Source: Streptosporangium sandarakinum | Lineage (GTDB): Bacteria > Actinomycetota > Actinomycetes > Streptosporangiales > Streptosporangiaceae | Reading direction: 5' to 3' | DNA length: 64,000 nt | Assembly: GCF_013409935.1 (NCBI RefSeq) | Contig: NZ_JACCCO010000001.1 | Span: forward strand, 2,790,001-2,854,000 | In this document: piece after piece, positions 34,579-42,968 of the stretch | Layout: the number at the start of each line of letters is the position of its first letter | Numbering within the stretch: the stretch's first letter is position 1 | The notes under the pieces: generated by a model | Databases searched by the model: none | What the model saw: only the letters and a program-made list of their open reading frames with translations | What the model was told of the DNA's origin: nothing | Translations under genes and position numbers: made by a program

Positions 34579-34586
34579 GGCGACGA

Positions 34587-34949
34587 CTACTGGCGCGGGA
34601 GCACCGAGCGGACGGCCTCCTCGCTGCGGCCGACGACGGCCGATCCGTCGTCGGCGGTGATGATGGGGCGCTGGATCAGAACTGGGTGGGCGGCCAGCGC
34701 CCGGATCCAGCGGTCGCGGTCCGCGGGGGTGCGGGACCAGCCGTCCAGGCCGAGCCCGGCGGCCGTCGGCTCACCCGTCCGGGCGATGTCCCAGGGTTCG
34801 AGGCCGAGCCGGGTCAGCACCTCGCGGAGCTCCAGCTCGTTGGGCGGGTCCTCCAGGTAACGGCGGACGGTGTAGTCGGCCTGTTCGGCGTCCAGGACGG
34901 ACAGCGCGGAACGGCACTTGGAGCAGTCGGGGTTGATCCAGATCTCCAT
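34587..34949 (-). CDS. ArsC/Spx-family protein
   Basis: A 120-residue thioredoxin-fold protein. MEIWINPDCSKCRSALSVL places a CxxC (Cys-9, Cys-12) at the helix start; the ArsC phosphate-like arginine region is present as LIQRPIITADDG. Family members are glutaredoxin-dependent arsenate reductases or Spx-like regulators; the second cysteine and missing arsenic genes nearby leave arsenate reduction unproven. ATG at 34947-34949 has GGAAG upstream. The frame extends to 35048 without domain content. A 16-bp hairpin follows the stop. Confidence 0.82.
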   Translation of the reverse strand: MEIWINPDCSKCRSALSVLDAEQADYTVRRYLEDPPNELELREVLTRLGLEPWDIARTGEPTAAGLGLDGWSRTPADRDRWIRALAAHPVLIQRPIITADDGSAVVGRSEEAVRSVLPRQ

Positions 34950-35058
34950 ATGGTCTTCCTTCGACGCCTGGGCGGCGGGTACGCGGCTGGAGCCCGGGGA
35001 GCCGGGTGTTCCCAGCAGCGTAGAGGTGACCGGCGTGAAGAGGGTCATCCGGCCGCGG

Positions 35059-35901
35059 TCACGTCATTCCGGCCGCTTCGCCCGCCCCTCCGCGTGCCTG
35101 CGGCGCGTGACCGGCGCCGGGACGAGCCGGTCGCGAAACCTGCCCCCGGCGTGGGGACGGCCGTTCCACGGCGGGCGCGGCACCGGCGCCGACAAGGGGC
35201 CTGTCCTCGGCGTGGGAGTGGTCGGGGCGCGGCCCCGGGGACCCCGGGGGCCCCGGGGACACGGCCCTGACCGGGGCGAGGGCCCGCCCACCGGCCGGCA
35301 CGTCGCCGAGAACGAGCGCCCGCGCCCCGATGACGGCGTCGTCCCCCACGCGCACCGGGCCGAGGACGGTCGCGCCGACGCCCAGCACCACCCGGTCGCC
35401 GATCACCGGGTGCCGCCGTTCCCCGCCGGCCCGCCGGTTGTCGCGCCACCACCCGACCGCGCCCAACGTCACCTGGTGGTAGATGGTCACGTCGTCACCC
35501 ACGACGGCGGTCTCCCCGATCACCACCGCCGCGCCGTGGTCGACGAACACCCTGCGCCCGAGCACCGCGCCGGGATGGATCTCCACCCCGGTGAACCCGC
35601 GGGCCAGGAGCATCAGCAGCCGGGCGGTCAGCCGCCGGTCGCGCCGGTACAGCCGGTGGGCGACCCGGTGCAGCAACATGGCCGGCAGCACCGGGTGCAG
35701 CAGCGCCTCCCGCCGGTTGCGGATGGACGGATCCCGCTCGACGATCGTCCGCAGGTCCTCCTCCAGGGTGCGCAGCAGCCCCCGCGGACGGTCTCCGCGC
35801 GGCGTCGGCTCGGCGGGGCACCCATGTGCCGGATGGGGCTGGTACATCACCTCATCGTCGGGGGCGCCGGATTCGGCTCGCTTCTTCACGCGTGCCCGCA
35901 T
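35059..35901 (-). CDS. Serine O-acetyltransferase-like hexapeptide protein
   Basis: The 280-residue frame contains a CysE-like core: helical N-terminus (LLRTLEEDLRTIVERDPSIRNRREALLHPVLPAMLLHRVAHRLYR), then hexapeptide coils with the catalytic-type GVEIHPGAVLGRRVFVDHGAAVVIGETAVVGDDVTIYHQVTLGA spread over residues 104-150. CysE makes O-acetylserine for cysteine synthesis. The last 75 residues are low-complexity Pro/Arg/Gly and unlike the family. ATG at 35899-35901 is the longest start; ATG at 35845-35847 fits the family length better, but neither has a clear ribosome site. Confidence 0.8.
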   Translation of the reverse strand: MRARVKKRAESGAPDDEVMYQPHPAHGCPAEPTPRGDRPRGLLRTLEEDLRTIVERDPSIRNRREALLHPVLPAMLLHRVAHRLYRRDRRLTARLLMLLARGFTGVEIHPGAVLGRRVFVDHGAAVVIGETAVVGDDVTIYHQVTLGAVGWWRDNRRAGGERRHPVIGDRVVLGVGATVLGPVRVGDDAVIGARALVLGDVPAGGRALAPVRAVSPGPPGSPGPRPDHSHAEDRPLVGAGAAPAVERPSPRRGQVSRPARPGAGHAPQARGGAGEAAGMT

Positions 35902-36173
35902 CCCGGCGTCCGTTCTTCCCGCGTGCGGACCACGTGACGGCGCGGTCCCCTGCCGCGGGCGCCGACGCGAGGATGCTCATCGAGCAGGAGATGCGGCAGG
36001 CCGACAGGCGTCACCCCTGAGGCGGCGTCCACCGGCCGCCGCCCCGGAGACATCGCGGTGGGCGGCCGGTGGGCGCCCGGGGAAAGCCACGGTGAAGGGA
36101 CCCGGTGGGGCCCTGGAGAAGCCAGGGCGAAGGTGCCCGGTGGGCGGCCCGGAAGCCGTCCCCGGTCAGGCGC

Positions 36174-36416
36174 CTATCGGGCGTCGTCGCGGGCGGGGGC
36201 GGCCATCCCGGCCGGCATCAGCAGGAACACCTTGGGCGAGAGCCGGTCCATGTCCCCTCTCCTGCCGAACACCAGACCGGCGGCGAAGTCGACGAACTGT
36301 TTGGCCTCGGCGTCCGGCAGCTCGGTGAGGTCCATCACCACCGGGGTGCCCGTACGGAAGAAGTGCCCGACGTGGAGCGCCTCGTTGTAGTTCTGCGGAC
36401 GGAGCGTCTTGATCAC
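36174..36416 (-). CDS. SepF-like (DUF552) small protein
   Basis: An 80-residue protein made of the SepF core: MIKTLRPQNYNEALHVGHFF, GTPVVMDLTELPDAEAKQFVDFAAGLVFG and a last strand VFLLMP. Full SepF (about 150-200 residues) has an N-terminal membrane-binding helix and links FtsZ to the membrane; this one lacks it, so it is probably a paralogue. GTG at 36414-36416 follows CTGGAGCG. It is isolated from cell-division genes here. Confidence 0.8.
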   Translation of the reverse strand: MIKTLRPQNYNEALHVGHFFRTGTPVVMDLTELPDAEAKQFVDFAAGLVFGRRGDMDRLSPKVFLLMPAGMAAPARDDAR

Positions 36417-36605
36417 CGCTCCAGTCTGCCCTGTTCGTGACCCCGGTCAAGGCGCGCCGGAAGCGGCGGGCGGGTGTGGCACGCCGTCCGAGAGGCCGTC
36501 CGAGGAGTCACACCACCGGGAGGCGTGACCCGGCCGGAGGGGGCCGGGCCACGGGAACGCGATCAGGAGGCGAGGGCGACCTGGCCGATCACCATGCGGT
36601 GGAGG

Positions 36606-37238
36606 CTACGACTGCTGAACCGCCAGTCGCAGGCCGAAGCCGACGACGACGAGGCCGGTGAGCCGGTCGATGCCGCGGCGGACCGACGGCCGGCGCAGCC
36701 AGCCGCGCACCAGACCGGTGAAGCCGATGAGCAGGGCGCTCCACAGCAGCCCCTCGCCCACGTGGACGCCCGCCAGCAGCGTGCCCATCAGGGCGGGGGG
36801 CGCGTCGTGCGGCATGAACTGGGGCAGCATCGCGACGTAGAAGACCCCCACCTTCGGGTTCAGCAGGTTCGTCAGCAGGCCGCGGCGGAACGCCTGCCAC
36901 CGCCCGCCCCGGGGTCGCTCCGCCTCCGCTGCCTCCTCCTCACCGCTCCGGCGACTCTGCCAGAGCATCCGGGCGCCCATCCACACGAGGTAGGCGGCCC
37001 CGGCCCAGCGCAGGATCTCGTAGGCGAGGGAGGATGCGGCCAGCAGGGCCGCGAGCCCGGCGCCGGCCAGTGTGCCCCACAGGAGCGTCCCGGCCTGGAT
37101 GCCCAGCGCGACGGCCCAGGCGTGTCCCCGGCCGGAGAGCAGCGACGTCCGCAGGATGAGCGCGGTGTCCAGTCCGGGAGTGATGGTCAGGAACCCCACG
37201 ACGACCGCGAAAGAGGCGATCGATGCTTGAACGTCCAC
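36606..37238 (-). CDS. LysE-family amino-acid/metabolite exporter
   Basis: A 210-residue membrane protein with six hydrophobic segments. FLTITPGLDTALILRTSLLSGRGHAWAVALG is the conserved LysE/RhtB first loop (TPGLD), followed by LLTNLLNPKVGVFYVAMLPQF, the second signature. Family members export amino acids or homoserine lactones. The GTG at 37236-37238 starts the domain; longer frames read through the upstream acetyltransferase gene out of frame. Gap to the acetyltransferase is 40 bases, so they may be cotranscribed. Confidence 0.87.
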   Translation of the reverse strand: MDVQASIASFAVVVGFLTITPGLDTALILRTSLLSGRGHAWAVALGIQAGTLLWGTLAGAGLAALLAASSLAYEILRWAGAAYLVWMGARMLWQSRRSGEEEAAEAERPRGGRWQAFRRGLLTNLLNPKVGVFYVAMLPQFMPHDAPPALMGTLLAGVHVGEGLLWSALLIGFTGLVRGWLRRPSVRRGIDRLTGLVVVGFGLRLAVQQS

Positions 37239-37278
37239 GTTCGGCAAGGTATCGCCTCCGGCTCGCCCGGAAGCGGGG

Positions 37279-38190
37279 TCAGGGGAAGGTCCGGAAGTGG
37301 TAGCCGTGCGAGTAGGTGAAACCGACCCGCTCGTAGAGGGCGCGGGCCGCCAGATTGTCCTTCTCCACCTGCAGGTACAGCCGGTCGGCACCCCGCCCCG
37401 CCGCCCAGCGCGCACCGGCCCCCAGGACCGCGGCGGCCAGCCCCCGGCGCCGCAGGTCCGGCCGGGTGGCCATGCAGAAGACACCGGCCCAGCCGGAGTC
37501 GGCGACGACCATCCCCATCGCGGCGGCCCGGCCCTCCTGCGAGACGCTCAGGAAGGCGGCGGGCCCGGCGATCCGCGAGATGACCTCCCTGCCGACGGTC
37601 TCGCTGTCGGAGTGGCCGTCCAGATCGGCGAACACGGCGAGCCACCCGCCCGGGTCCCCCGCCACCTCGACCGGCACGGACCCCGCCGCGCCCGCCGGCG
37701 CCGCATCCGCCCGTGTCACGACCTCGCGCGCCATGGCCGCCACCGTGCCCGCCGGTGTCACGGCCTCCCGTGTCGCTTCCGCCGCCGTGACCGCCGGTGC
37801 CGTATCGGCCGGCGCCGTGGCGGCGACGACGTCCCCGGTGCGCGCGGTGAGGACTGCGACCCCGCTCTCGACGCGGTAGCCGAGGCCGGCCAGCCGGGCG
37901 TCCAACTCACGGTGATGTTCGGCCGGGCTGATCTGGACGCGGACCGGGACGCCGCGGTCGCGGTAGAACCTCTCGACGGGCTCGATCGAACGCACCGGAG
38001 CGGGCGGCGGCAGCGCGGAGTTGGAGCGCCGCCGCGTCACGCCCGGGCTGTGCCGGAGCAGCCAGCCCTCACGCTCCTCGGTGACCGCGGCGGGCCAGGC
38101 CAGTGCCGCGCACCGCTCGATCCGCCAGGCGGACCCGACCGGGACGGACCCCTGCCGCGGAGGCGTCTCCATGTCCGTGGCATCGTGCAC
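37279..38190 (-). CDS. GNAT-family acetyltransferase with N-terminal extension
   Basis: A 303-residue protein whose last 130 residues are GNAT: AGVFCMATRPDLRRRGLAAAVLGAG is motif A and AARALYERVGFTYSHGYHFR is motif B. Residues 20-115 form a degenerate acyltransferase-like half (WRIERCAALAWPAAVTEER, LPPPAPVRSIEPVERFYRDRG), and residues 120-175 are an Ala/Thr/Val linker of repeated PAVTAAEAT/PAGTVAAMA type. GTG at 38188-38190 follows AGGAGACGAAG. Substrate unknown. Confidence 0.83.
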   Translation of the reverse strand: MHDATDMETPPRQGSVPVGSAWRIERCAALAWPAAVTEEREGWLLRHSPGVTRRRSNSALPPPAPVRSIEPVERFYRDRGVPVRVQISPAEHHRELDARLAGLGYRVESGVAVLTARTGDVVAATAPADTAPAVTAAEATREAVTPAGTVAAMAREVVTRADAAPAGAAGSVPVEVAGDPGGWLAVFADLDGHSDSETVGREVISRIAGPAAFLSVSQEGRAAAMGMVVADSGWAGVFCMATRPDLRRRGLAAAVLGAGARWAAGRGADRLYLQVEKDNLAARALYERVGFTYSHGYHFRTFP

Positions 38191-38245
38191 CTTCGTCTCC
38201 TCCTGTCACGCGGTGCCAGTCTCCCACGAGGGGGCGCCGCTGACC

Positions 38246-38296
38246 GGACCCGCGAGGGGCGCCGGTGTCTGGACCCGCGAGGGGGCACCGGTGTCT
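38246..38296. repeat. Two-copy 25/26-bp tandem repeat
   Basis: GGACCCGCGAGGGG... ending GGTGTCT occurs at 38246-38270 and again, one base longer, at 38271-38296, in the region between divergent genes. Confidence 0.7.
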
Positions 38297-38402
38297 GGAC
38301 TGAGGAACGCAGGAGCGAAGCGACGGAGTGACGAGGGAAGGCACCGGGCAAGAGCCCCCGAGCCGCGACGCGCAGCGTCGCCATGAGCAAAGGAAGTACC
38401 AA

Positions 38403-38978
38403 ATGACCTGGGGAAACGGCGTTCTGTACGTCATCGTGTGCGCCTCCGGCGCGGCCGGCGACGTCGGCCGCCTCGTCAGGCTCGCGCGGGACGAGGGCTG
38501 GACCGTCCAGATCGTCGCCACCCCGCCCGCCCTGGACTTCATCGACGTCCCCGCCCTGGAACGGCAGACGGGCCGTCCGGTCCGCAGCCGCTACCGCAGG
38601 CCGGACGAGCCCAAGCCGCCGCGAGCCGATGCGATCATCGTCGCCCCGGCCACCTTCAACACGATCAACAAGTTCGCGCTGGGCATCGCCGACACCTACG
38701 CCCTCGGTCTCCTCGCCGAGGCCCCGGGCCTGGGCATTCCGGTGGTCGTGCTGCCCTTCGTCAACGACGCCCTCGCCTCCCGCGTGCCCTTCCGCCGGAG
38801 CGTCGAGAGCCTGCGGGCCGAAGGCGTCTCGATCCTGCCGGGGCCGGGGCAGGACCGGTCCGGCCCTCCGGCCGTCCACGACCGGACCGGGGACCCGGAG
38901 GACCGGCCGTGGGCGCGGGCCCTCGACGCCCTCGGACGGCTGCGCCGTGAGGCGCCCGGCGAGGTCACCGGCCCCTGA
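38403..38978 (+). CDS. Flavoprotein of the HFCD/Dfp type
   Basis: A 191-residue FMN-binding flavoprotein related to the EpiD/PPC-decarboxylase fold: LYVIVCASGAAGDVGRLVRLA (N-terminal strand), PRADAIIVAPATFNTINKFALGIADTYALGLLAEA (conserved PXMNXXMW-like region replaced by FNTINK). EpiD and Dfp decarboxylate C-terminal or N-acyl cysteines; the normal active-site His and the PXMN motif are not evident, so the reaction is uncertain. ATG at 38403 follows AAAGGAAG. A 7-bp hairpin (38365-38381) lies just before the ribosome site. Confidence 0.8.
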   Translation: MTWGNGVLYVIVCASGAAGDVGRLVRLARDEGWTVQIVATPPALDFIDVPALERQTGRPVRSRYRRPDEPKPPRADAIIVAPATFNTINKFALGIADTYALGLLAEAPGLGIPVVVLPFVNDALASRVPFRRSVESLRAEGVSILPGPGQDRSGPPAVHDRTGDPEDRPWARALDALGRLRREAPGEVTGP

Positions 38979-39134
38979 GGCCCAGGGCCGTCCCGGAGCC
39001 TGGATCCGGCGGTCGCGACGCGGGCGCCCCGCGCCTTCGCCGGACCGGTTCCCGTACCCCTGAATCGGAACACGCGACCCCAGAATCACGCGGAAGAAGT
39101 GGCCGGGCGCGTCGCGCGTGCATACGGTTCGACC

Positions 39135-39494
39135 ATGGGCGACACGAAGAAAGTAGACGACTTCCTGAGCAAGCTCGACCACCCGATGAAGGCCGAGATC
39201 GTGGCCGTCAGGGACATCATCGCCAAGGTGAGCCCCGACATCGAGGAGGACATCAAGTGGGGCGGCCCCAGCTTCTTCTACAAGGAGGACATGGCCAGCC
39301 TCAACCCGCGGGTGAAGAACTACGTTCCGGTGATCTTCCACAAGGGGTCGCTGCTCAGCGACGAGACCGGGCTGCTTGAGGCGGGCCCCAAGGGCAGGGC
39401 CTACGTCAAGTTCCACTCCATGGCCGAGGTCGAGGCCGGCCGGGAGACCCTTGAGAAGCTGGTGAACGACTGGATCAAGATCATGGACCAGTAG
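39135..39494 (+). CDS. DUF1801-family protein
   Basis: A 119-residue protein with the DUF1801/YdhG fold signature EDIKWGGPSFFYKEDMASLN and VKFHSMAEVEAGRETLEKLV. Function of the family is unknown; the fold resembles iron-chaperone frataxin-like proteins. ATG at 39135 is preferred over a GTG at 39099. No strong ribosome site is seen, so the message may be leaderless from the promoter around 39105-39125. Confidence 0.82.
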   Translation: MGDTKKVDDFLSKLDHPMKAEIVAVRDIIAKVSPDIEEDIKWGGPSFFYKEDMASLNPRVKNYVPVIFHKGSLLSDETGLLEAGPKGRAYVKFHSMAEVEAGRETLEKLVNDWIKIMDQ

Positions 39495-39534
39495 GGGGTC
39501 CGCCCGCGGCCATGGCCGCGGGCGGGACGGCCGG

Positions 39535-40515
39535 TCAGCCGGAGACCGTAGGGTCCCCGGAGCCGTTCGCGGCGGCCGTGGCGCGTTCCGCCGCCGCGAC
39601 CGCGTTGCGGAACAGCATGGCGACGGTCGTGGGACCGACGCCGCCGACCCTGGGGGTGATGGCGCCGGCCACCCGGGCGCAGGACTCGTCCACGTCGGGC
39701 AGCAGGCGGCGCCCGGCGTACCGCACGCCGCCGCCGATCACGACCGCGCCCGGCTTGACGTGCTCGGGCCGGATGATGCCCGGAACCCCGGCGGCGGCGA
39801 CCAGGATGTCGGCGCGCCGGGTGTAGCGCGGCCAGTCGGGCACCCCGGTGTGCACCACCGTGACGGCCGCGTTGGCCGTGGGCCGCTTCTGCCCGAGCAG
39901 GATCGCCAGGGGGCGGCCGAGGGTCGCGCCCCGGCCGAGGATGACCACCTCCCGGCCGGACACCGGGATGCCGTGGTGGGCGAGGAGTTCCTCGATGCCC
40001 GCCGGGGTGCAGGGAAGCGGGCCGGGCAGCCCGAGCGCGAGCCGTCCCATGTTGAGCGGATGCATGCCGTCGACGTCCTTGTCGGGGTCCACGGCCATCA
40101 GCGCCCGGTCGTAGTCCAGGTGCGCCGGGACGGGGTACTGCACGAGCAGTCCGTGCACCGCCGGGTCGGCGTTGAAGGATTCGATGACGGCGTGCAGGTC
40201 GGCCTGGGTCGCGTCCGCGGGCAGGTGGGCGTGCGGGGACGCGAAGCCGAGCTCGGCCGCCTGGCGCTGTTTGATGCGGATGTATCCGGCGCTGGCGTCG
40301 TCGTCGCCGACGAGGACCGTCGCCAGGGCGGGCGTGACACCCCGCCTGATCAGGGCGGCCACCCGTTCGGCCACCTCGGCGAGGATCCGCTCGGCCACCG
40401 GGCCGCCGGGGAGGAGCCGCGCGGTGGCCGCGGCGTCGCCGGAGGCTTCGGAAGGATCGGAGGGGCTGGAAGAGGCGGGTGCGGACGCGGCGTCACCGTG
40501 CGGAGGCTGGGACAT
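39535..40515 (-). CDS. folD: Methylenetetrahydrofolate dehydrogenase/cyclohydrolase
   Basis: A 326-residue FolD that interconverts methylene-, methenyl- and formyl-tetrahydrofolate with NADP+. The catalytic Tyr/Lys pair is in SAGYIRIKQRQAAELG; DKDVDGMHPLNMGRL, GRGATLGRPLAILL (dinucleotide region) and ITPRVGGVGPTTVAML are all family motifs. The N-terminus carries about 30 extra Ser/Ala/Pro residues beyond typical FolD (about 285). Start at 40513-40515; a later start near the LLPGGPVAERI element cannot be excluded. Most actinomycetes carry one folD; whether this is the only copy cannot be seen. Confidence 0.93.
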   Translation of the reverse strand: MSQPPHGDAASAPASSSPSDPSEASGDAAATARLLPGGPVAERILAEVAERVAALIRRGVTPALATVLVGDDDASAGYIRIKQRQAAELGFASPHAHLPADATQADLHAVIESFNADPAVHGLLVQYPVPAHLDYDRALMAVDPDKDVDGMHPLNMGRLALGLPGPLPCTPAGIEELLAHHGIPVSGREVVILGRGATLGRPLAILLGQKRPTANAAVTVVHTGVPDWPRYTRRADILVAAAGVPGIIRPEHVKPGAVVIGGGVRYAGRRLLPDVDESCARVAGAITPRVGGVGPTTVAMLFRNAVAAAERATAAANGSGDPTVSG

Positions 40516-40655
40516 GTGTCTCCTCGGAGTGGGTGCCCAGGCGGTCGACCCCCACGACGAGCTCCCCGATGGTTGACGCCATCCCCGTGCCGCCAGTCGC
40601 TTGACCTCCAGGATGCCCGATCGTGCCCCTTCCGCGCCACCGGCGGGCCCGCGCC

Positions 40656-40680
40656 GCCGCCGGGTCCGGGACCCGGCGGC
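40656..40680 (-). terminator. Hairpin after DUF574 methyltransferase gene
   Basis: GCCGCCGGGTC-cgg-GACCCGGCGGC forms an 11-bp stem about 90 bases past the methyltransferase stop and 140 bases before folD. Confidence 0.6.
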
Positions 40681-40767
40681 CCGCCGATCATGACGATACG
40701 GCGGTCCCGCCGTCGTGTTGAGCCGCCATGTCGTCGTGATCGACGACCGGACGCGGCGGCGCGTCCG

Positions 40768-41571
40768 TCAGCGCAGCAGCCCGACCGCGCTGTAGCCGTC
40801 GACGCCGGGCATCTTGGGGAGGCGTGGCTCGTCCGCCTCGGGGCGCCAGTCCTCGGTCGACGTCAGGCCGGGCTCCACCAGTTCGAAGCCGTCGAAGAAG
40901 CGCAGGATCTGCGCGTGGGTGCGGGGCGTCGGGGAGCCGGCGGCGGTCCGGGTGTACAGCTCGCGTCCCTTGCGGACGGTGTTCTCGTCGAGGTCCCCGA
41001 AGGACAGGTGGCTGATCGCCACGGCGCTGCCGGGGACGAGCCGGTCGCGCAGCGTCGCGACGATCCGCTCGGCGAGGTCGTCGTCGGGGACGAAGTGCAG
41101 GACGGCGAGCAGGAGGACGCCCACCGGCCGGGTGAAGTCGAGATGCTTGGTGACGCGGGGGTCGTCGAGGATGGTCCCGGGCTCCCTGAGGTCGCCGTCC
41201 ACGACGATGGTCCGCTGGTCGTCGGCCAGCAGCGCCCGCCCGTGGGTGAGCACGATGACGTCGTTGTCGACGTAGACCGTGCGGGAGTCGGGCGCCGCCT
41301 TCTGCGCCACCTGGTGCACGTTCTCCTGCGTGGGCAGGCCCGCGCCGATGTCGAGGAACTGCCGGATTCCGCTCTCCGCCATGAATCGTACGGCCCTGCG
41401 CAGGAAACGCCGGTTGGCCCGTACCCCTTCCCGGGCGTTCGGCGTGATCTCAAGGAGCTTTTCGGCCGCGGCGCGGTCGGAGGCGAAGTTGTCCTTGCCG
41501 CCCAGGAGGTAGTCGTAGATCCGGGCAGCACTCGGAACCGCCGGATCGATCCCTTCAGGCACAGTGCTCAC
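40768..41571 (-). CDS. DUF574-type SAM-dependent methyltransferase
   Basis: A 267-residue protein of the actinomycete-specific DUF574/Methyltransf_19 group: PSAARIYDYLLGGKDNFASDRAAAEK is the family N-terminus, FLDIGAGLPTQENVHQVAQ the SAM loop, and YVDNDVIVLTHGRALL the acidic ribose site. Substrates are unknown; actinomycete genomes typically hold many copies. The GTG at 41569-41571 has a GGGATGA upstream. A hairpin follows. It diverges from the MBL-fold gene. Confidence 0.9.
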   Translation of the reverse strand: MSTVPEGIDPAVPSAARIYDYLLGGKDNFASDRAAAEKLLEITPNAREGVRANRRFLRRAVRFMAESGIRQFLDIGAGLPTQENVHQVAQKAAPDSRTVYVDNDVIVLTHGRALLADDQRTIVVDGDLREPGTILDDPRVTKHLDFTRPVGVLLLAVLHFVPDDDLAERIVATLRDRLVPGSAVAISHLSFGDLDENTVRKGRELYTRTAAGSPTPRTHAQILRFFDGFELVEPGLTSTEDWRPEADEPRLPKMPGVDGYSAVGLLR

Positions 41572-41835
41572 GTTTCATCCCACCCTCACGCGTTTCCGCC
41601 GATCCTAAAGGAGCCAAGGGGCCATGGCGGGCCAAAACTGAGAACACCTCACATTTCTCCCATGTGGTGCCCGAAACGGACACCGACCGGCGGGAGAACC
41701 GTACGGCGAGCCCCCGGGAGCGCTCCTCCCGGGAGAACCGGCCCGCCAGGGAAGGAGGCCGGCCCCGGTTTGGAAGCCCCCCGCCACGGTGAAGATCCAT
41801 CGGCGAGCCGGAGGCAGCGGAGGAGGAGGGGCGAC

Positions 41836-42681
41836 GTGAACGATCTGCCGATCTGCGCGACCTGCGGAGTCCAGTACGGCGAGCCGCGTGACGACTGCCC
41901 GATCTGCGAGGACGAGCGGCAGTACGTCGGCTGGGAGGGGCAGCGCTGGACGTCCCTGCGCGAGCTGCGCGAGGCCGGGCACCGGTCCGTGGTCGCGGAG
42001 GAGGGGCCGGGCGTGTTCGGGGTGGGCACCGACCCGGCCACGGCCATCGGGCAGCGGGCGCTGCTGGTGCGCACCCCGTCGGGCAACGTGCTGTGGGACA
42101 TGGTCACCCACCTGGACGACGACCTGATCAGGCAGGTGAACGAGCTGGGCGGGATCGACGCCATCGCGATCAGCCATCCGCACTTCTACGGCACGATGGT
42201 GGAGTGGGCCCACGTGTTCGACGCCCCGATCCACATCCACGCGGCCGACCGGTGGTGGGTGGCCCGCCCCGACGAGTCGGTCGTCTTCTGGGACGGCGAC
42301 ACGCACGAGATCGCCGAGGGTCTCACGCTGATCAACGCGGGGGTGCACTTCGACGGCGGGCAGGTGATGCACCGGCGTGACGGCGAGGACGGCCGGGGCG
42401 CGCTGTTCTCCGGCGACATCCTCCAGGTGGTGCCCGACCGCCGCTGGGTGAGCTTCATGTACAGCTACCCGAACCTCATCCCCGAGCGTCCCCGCACGGT
42501 CCGCCGGGCCCTGTCACTGCTCGGGCCGTACGGCTTCGACCGCGTCTACGGCGGGTGGTGGAAACGGGTCGTCCGCACCGACGGCGCCGCGGCCGTGCGC
42601 CGCTCCGCGGAGCGCTACCTCCGCTTCGCCCTGGACGACACCCCGGACGGGTCGCCGCTGAAACCGCGGGCGGCGCCGTGA
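41836..42681 (+). CDS. MBL-fold metallohydrolase with N-terminal zinc ribbon
   Basis: A 281-residue protein. Residues 7-24 hold two CxxC knuckles (CATCG and CPIC), a zinc-ribbon look. AISHPHFYGTMVEW is a reduced metal site compared with the HxHxDH of canonical beta-lactamase-fold enzymes, with later IHIHAADRWWV and FSGDILQVV giving further ligands. GTG at 41836 follows GGAGGAGGGGCGAC. The long frame reaching upstream crosses the divergent gene and is not coding. Enzyme activity is inferred only from fold. Confidence 0.82.
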   Translation: MNDLPICATCGVQYGEPRDDCPICEDERQYVGWEGQRWTSLRELREAGHRSVVAEEGPGVFGVGTDPATAIGQRALLVRTPSGNVLWDMVTHLDDDLIRQVNELGGIDAIAISHPHFYGTMVEWAHVFDAPIHIHAADRWWVARPDESVVFWDGDTHEIAEGLTLINAGVHFDGGQVMHRRDGEDGRGALFSGDILQVVPDRRWVSFMYSYPNLIPERPRTVRRALSLLGPYGFDRVYGGWWKRVVRTDGAAAVRRSAERYLRFALDDTPDGSPLKPRAAP

Positions 42682-42692
42682 CCGAACCATAG

Positions 42693-42810
42693 ACCGGGAC
42701 CGGGACCGGGACCGGGACCGGGACCGGGACTGAAAACGGAACCGTAATCGGGAACGGAAACGGAACCGCAAACGGGACCGAAGCCGGAGTCCGGACCGGA
42801 AACGAACCCG
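42693..42810. repeat. ACCGGG hexanucleotide array with degenerate tail
   Basis: Six perfect ACCGGG units (42693-42728) are followed by GGAAC/GGAAAC-rich decayed hexamers to about 42810. It fills most of the 287-base gap between the MBL-fold and STAS genes. Frames through it encode only Arg/Ser/Phe repeats. Confidence 0.9.
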
Positions 42811-42968
42811 GGCCCGGAACCGACCCGGTGGCGCGGCAGACGCCCCCGGCGACGGCGGACGGGAGGGAATCGCCGCGGAATGCGGTCATATCTCGTCCCG
42901 GAGGCCGTATACCTGGTAGGACGGATGTAGTACCCGCCCTGTGAACCGCGGGTCTAAGGAGCCCCCTG

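Larger units (their letters stand above)
34005..34586. other. Gene-free 580 bp with operon control region
   Basis: The part next to the binding-protein gene (34005-34260) is its leader and promoter with two LacI-type operators and lower G+C. The rest (34262-34536) has open frames on both strands that are Arg/Pro-rich and show no domain, start site or codon bias, so none was accepted. A hairpin closes the region. Confidence 0.6.

Noticed and set aside
34267-34860. Possible LacI-type repressor gene next to the arabinose operators
   Set aside because: The frame has no helix-turn-helix start and is Arg/Pro low complexity; the repressor must lie elsewhere.
38403-38978. Decarboxylase of a lanthipeptide (EpiD-type) pathway
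   Set aside because: The PXMNXXMW motif is not conserved and no precursor or lanthipeptide enzyme gene is near; more than 20 kb from the RiPP-like cassette.
40516-40767. Folate riboswitch before folD
   Set aside because: Only a terminator-like hairpin of the neighbouring gene is visible; no known riboswitch core could be recognised.
42514-42771. Arg/Phe/Ser-repeat protein on the minus strand
   Set aside because: Produced entirely by the hexanucleotide repeat and antisense of the MBL-fold gene.
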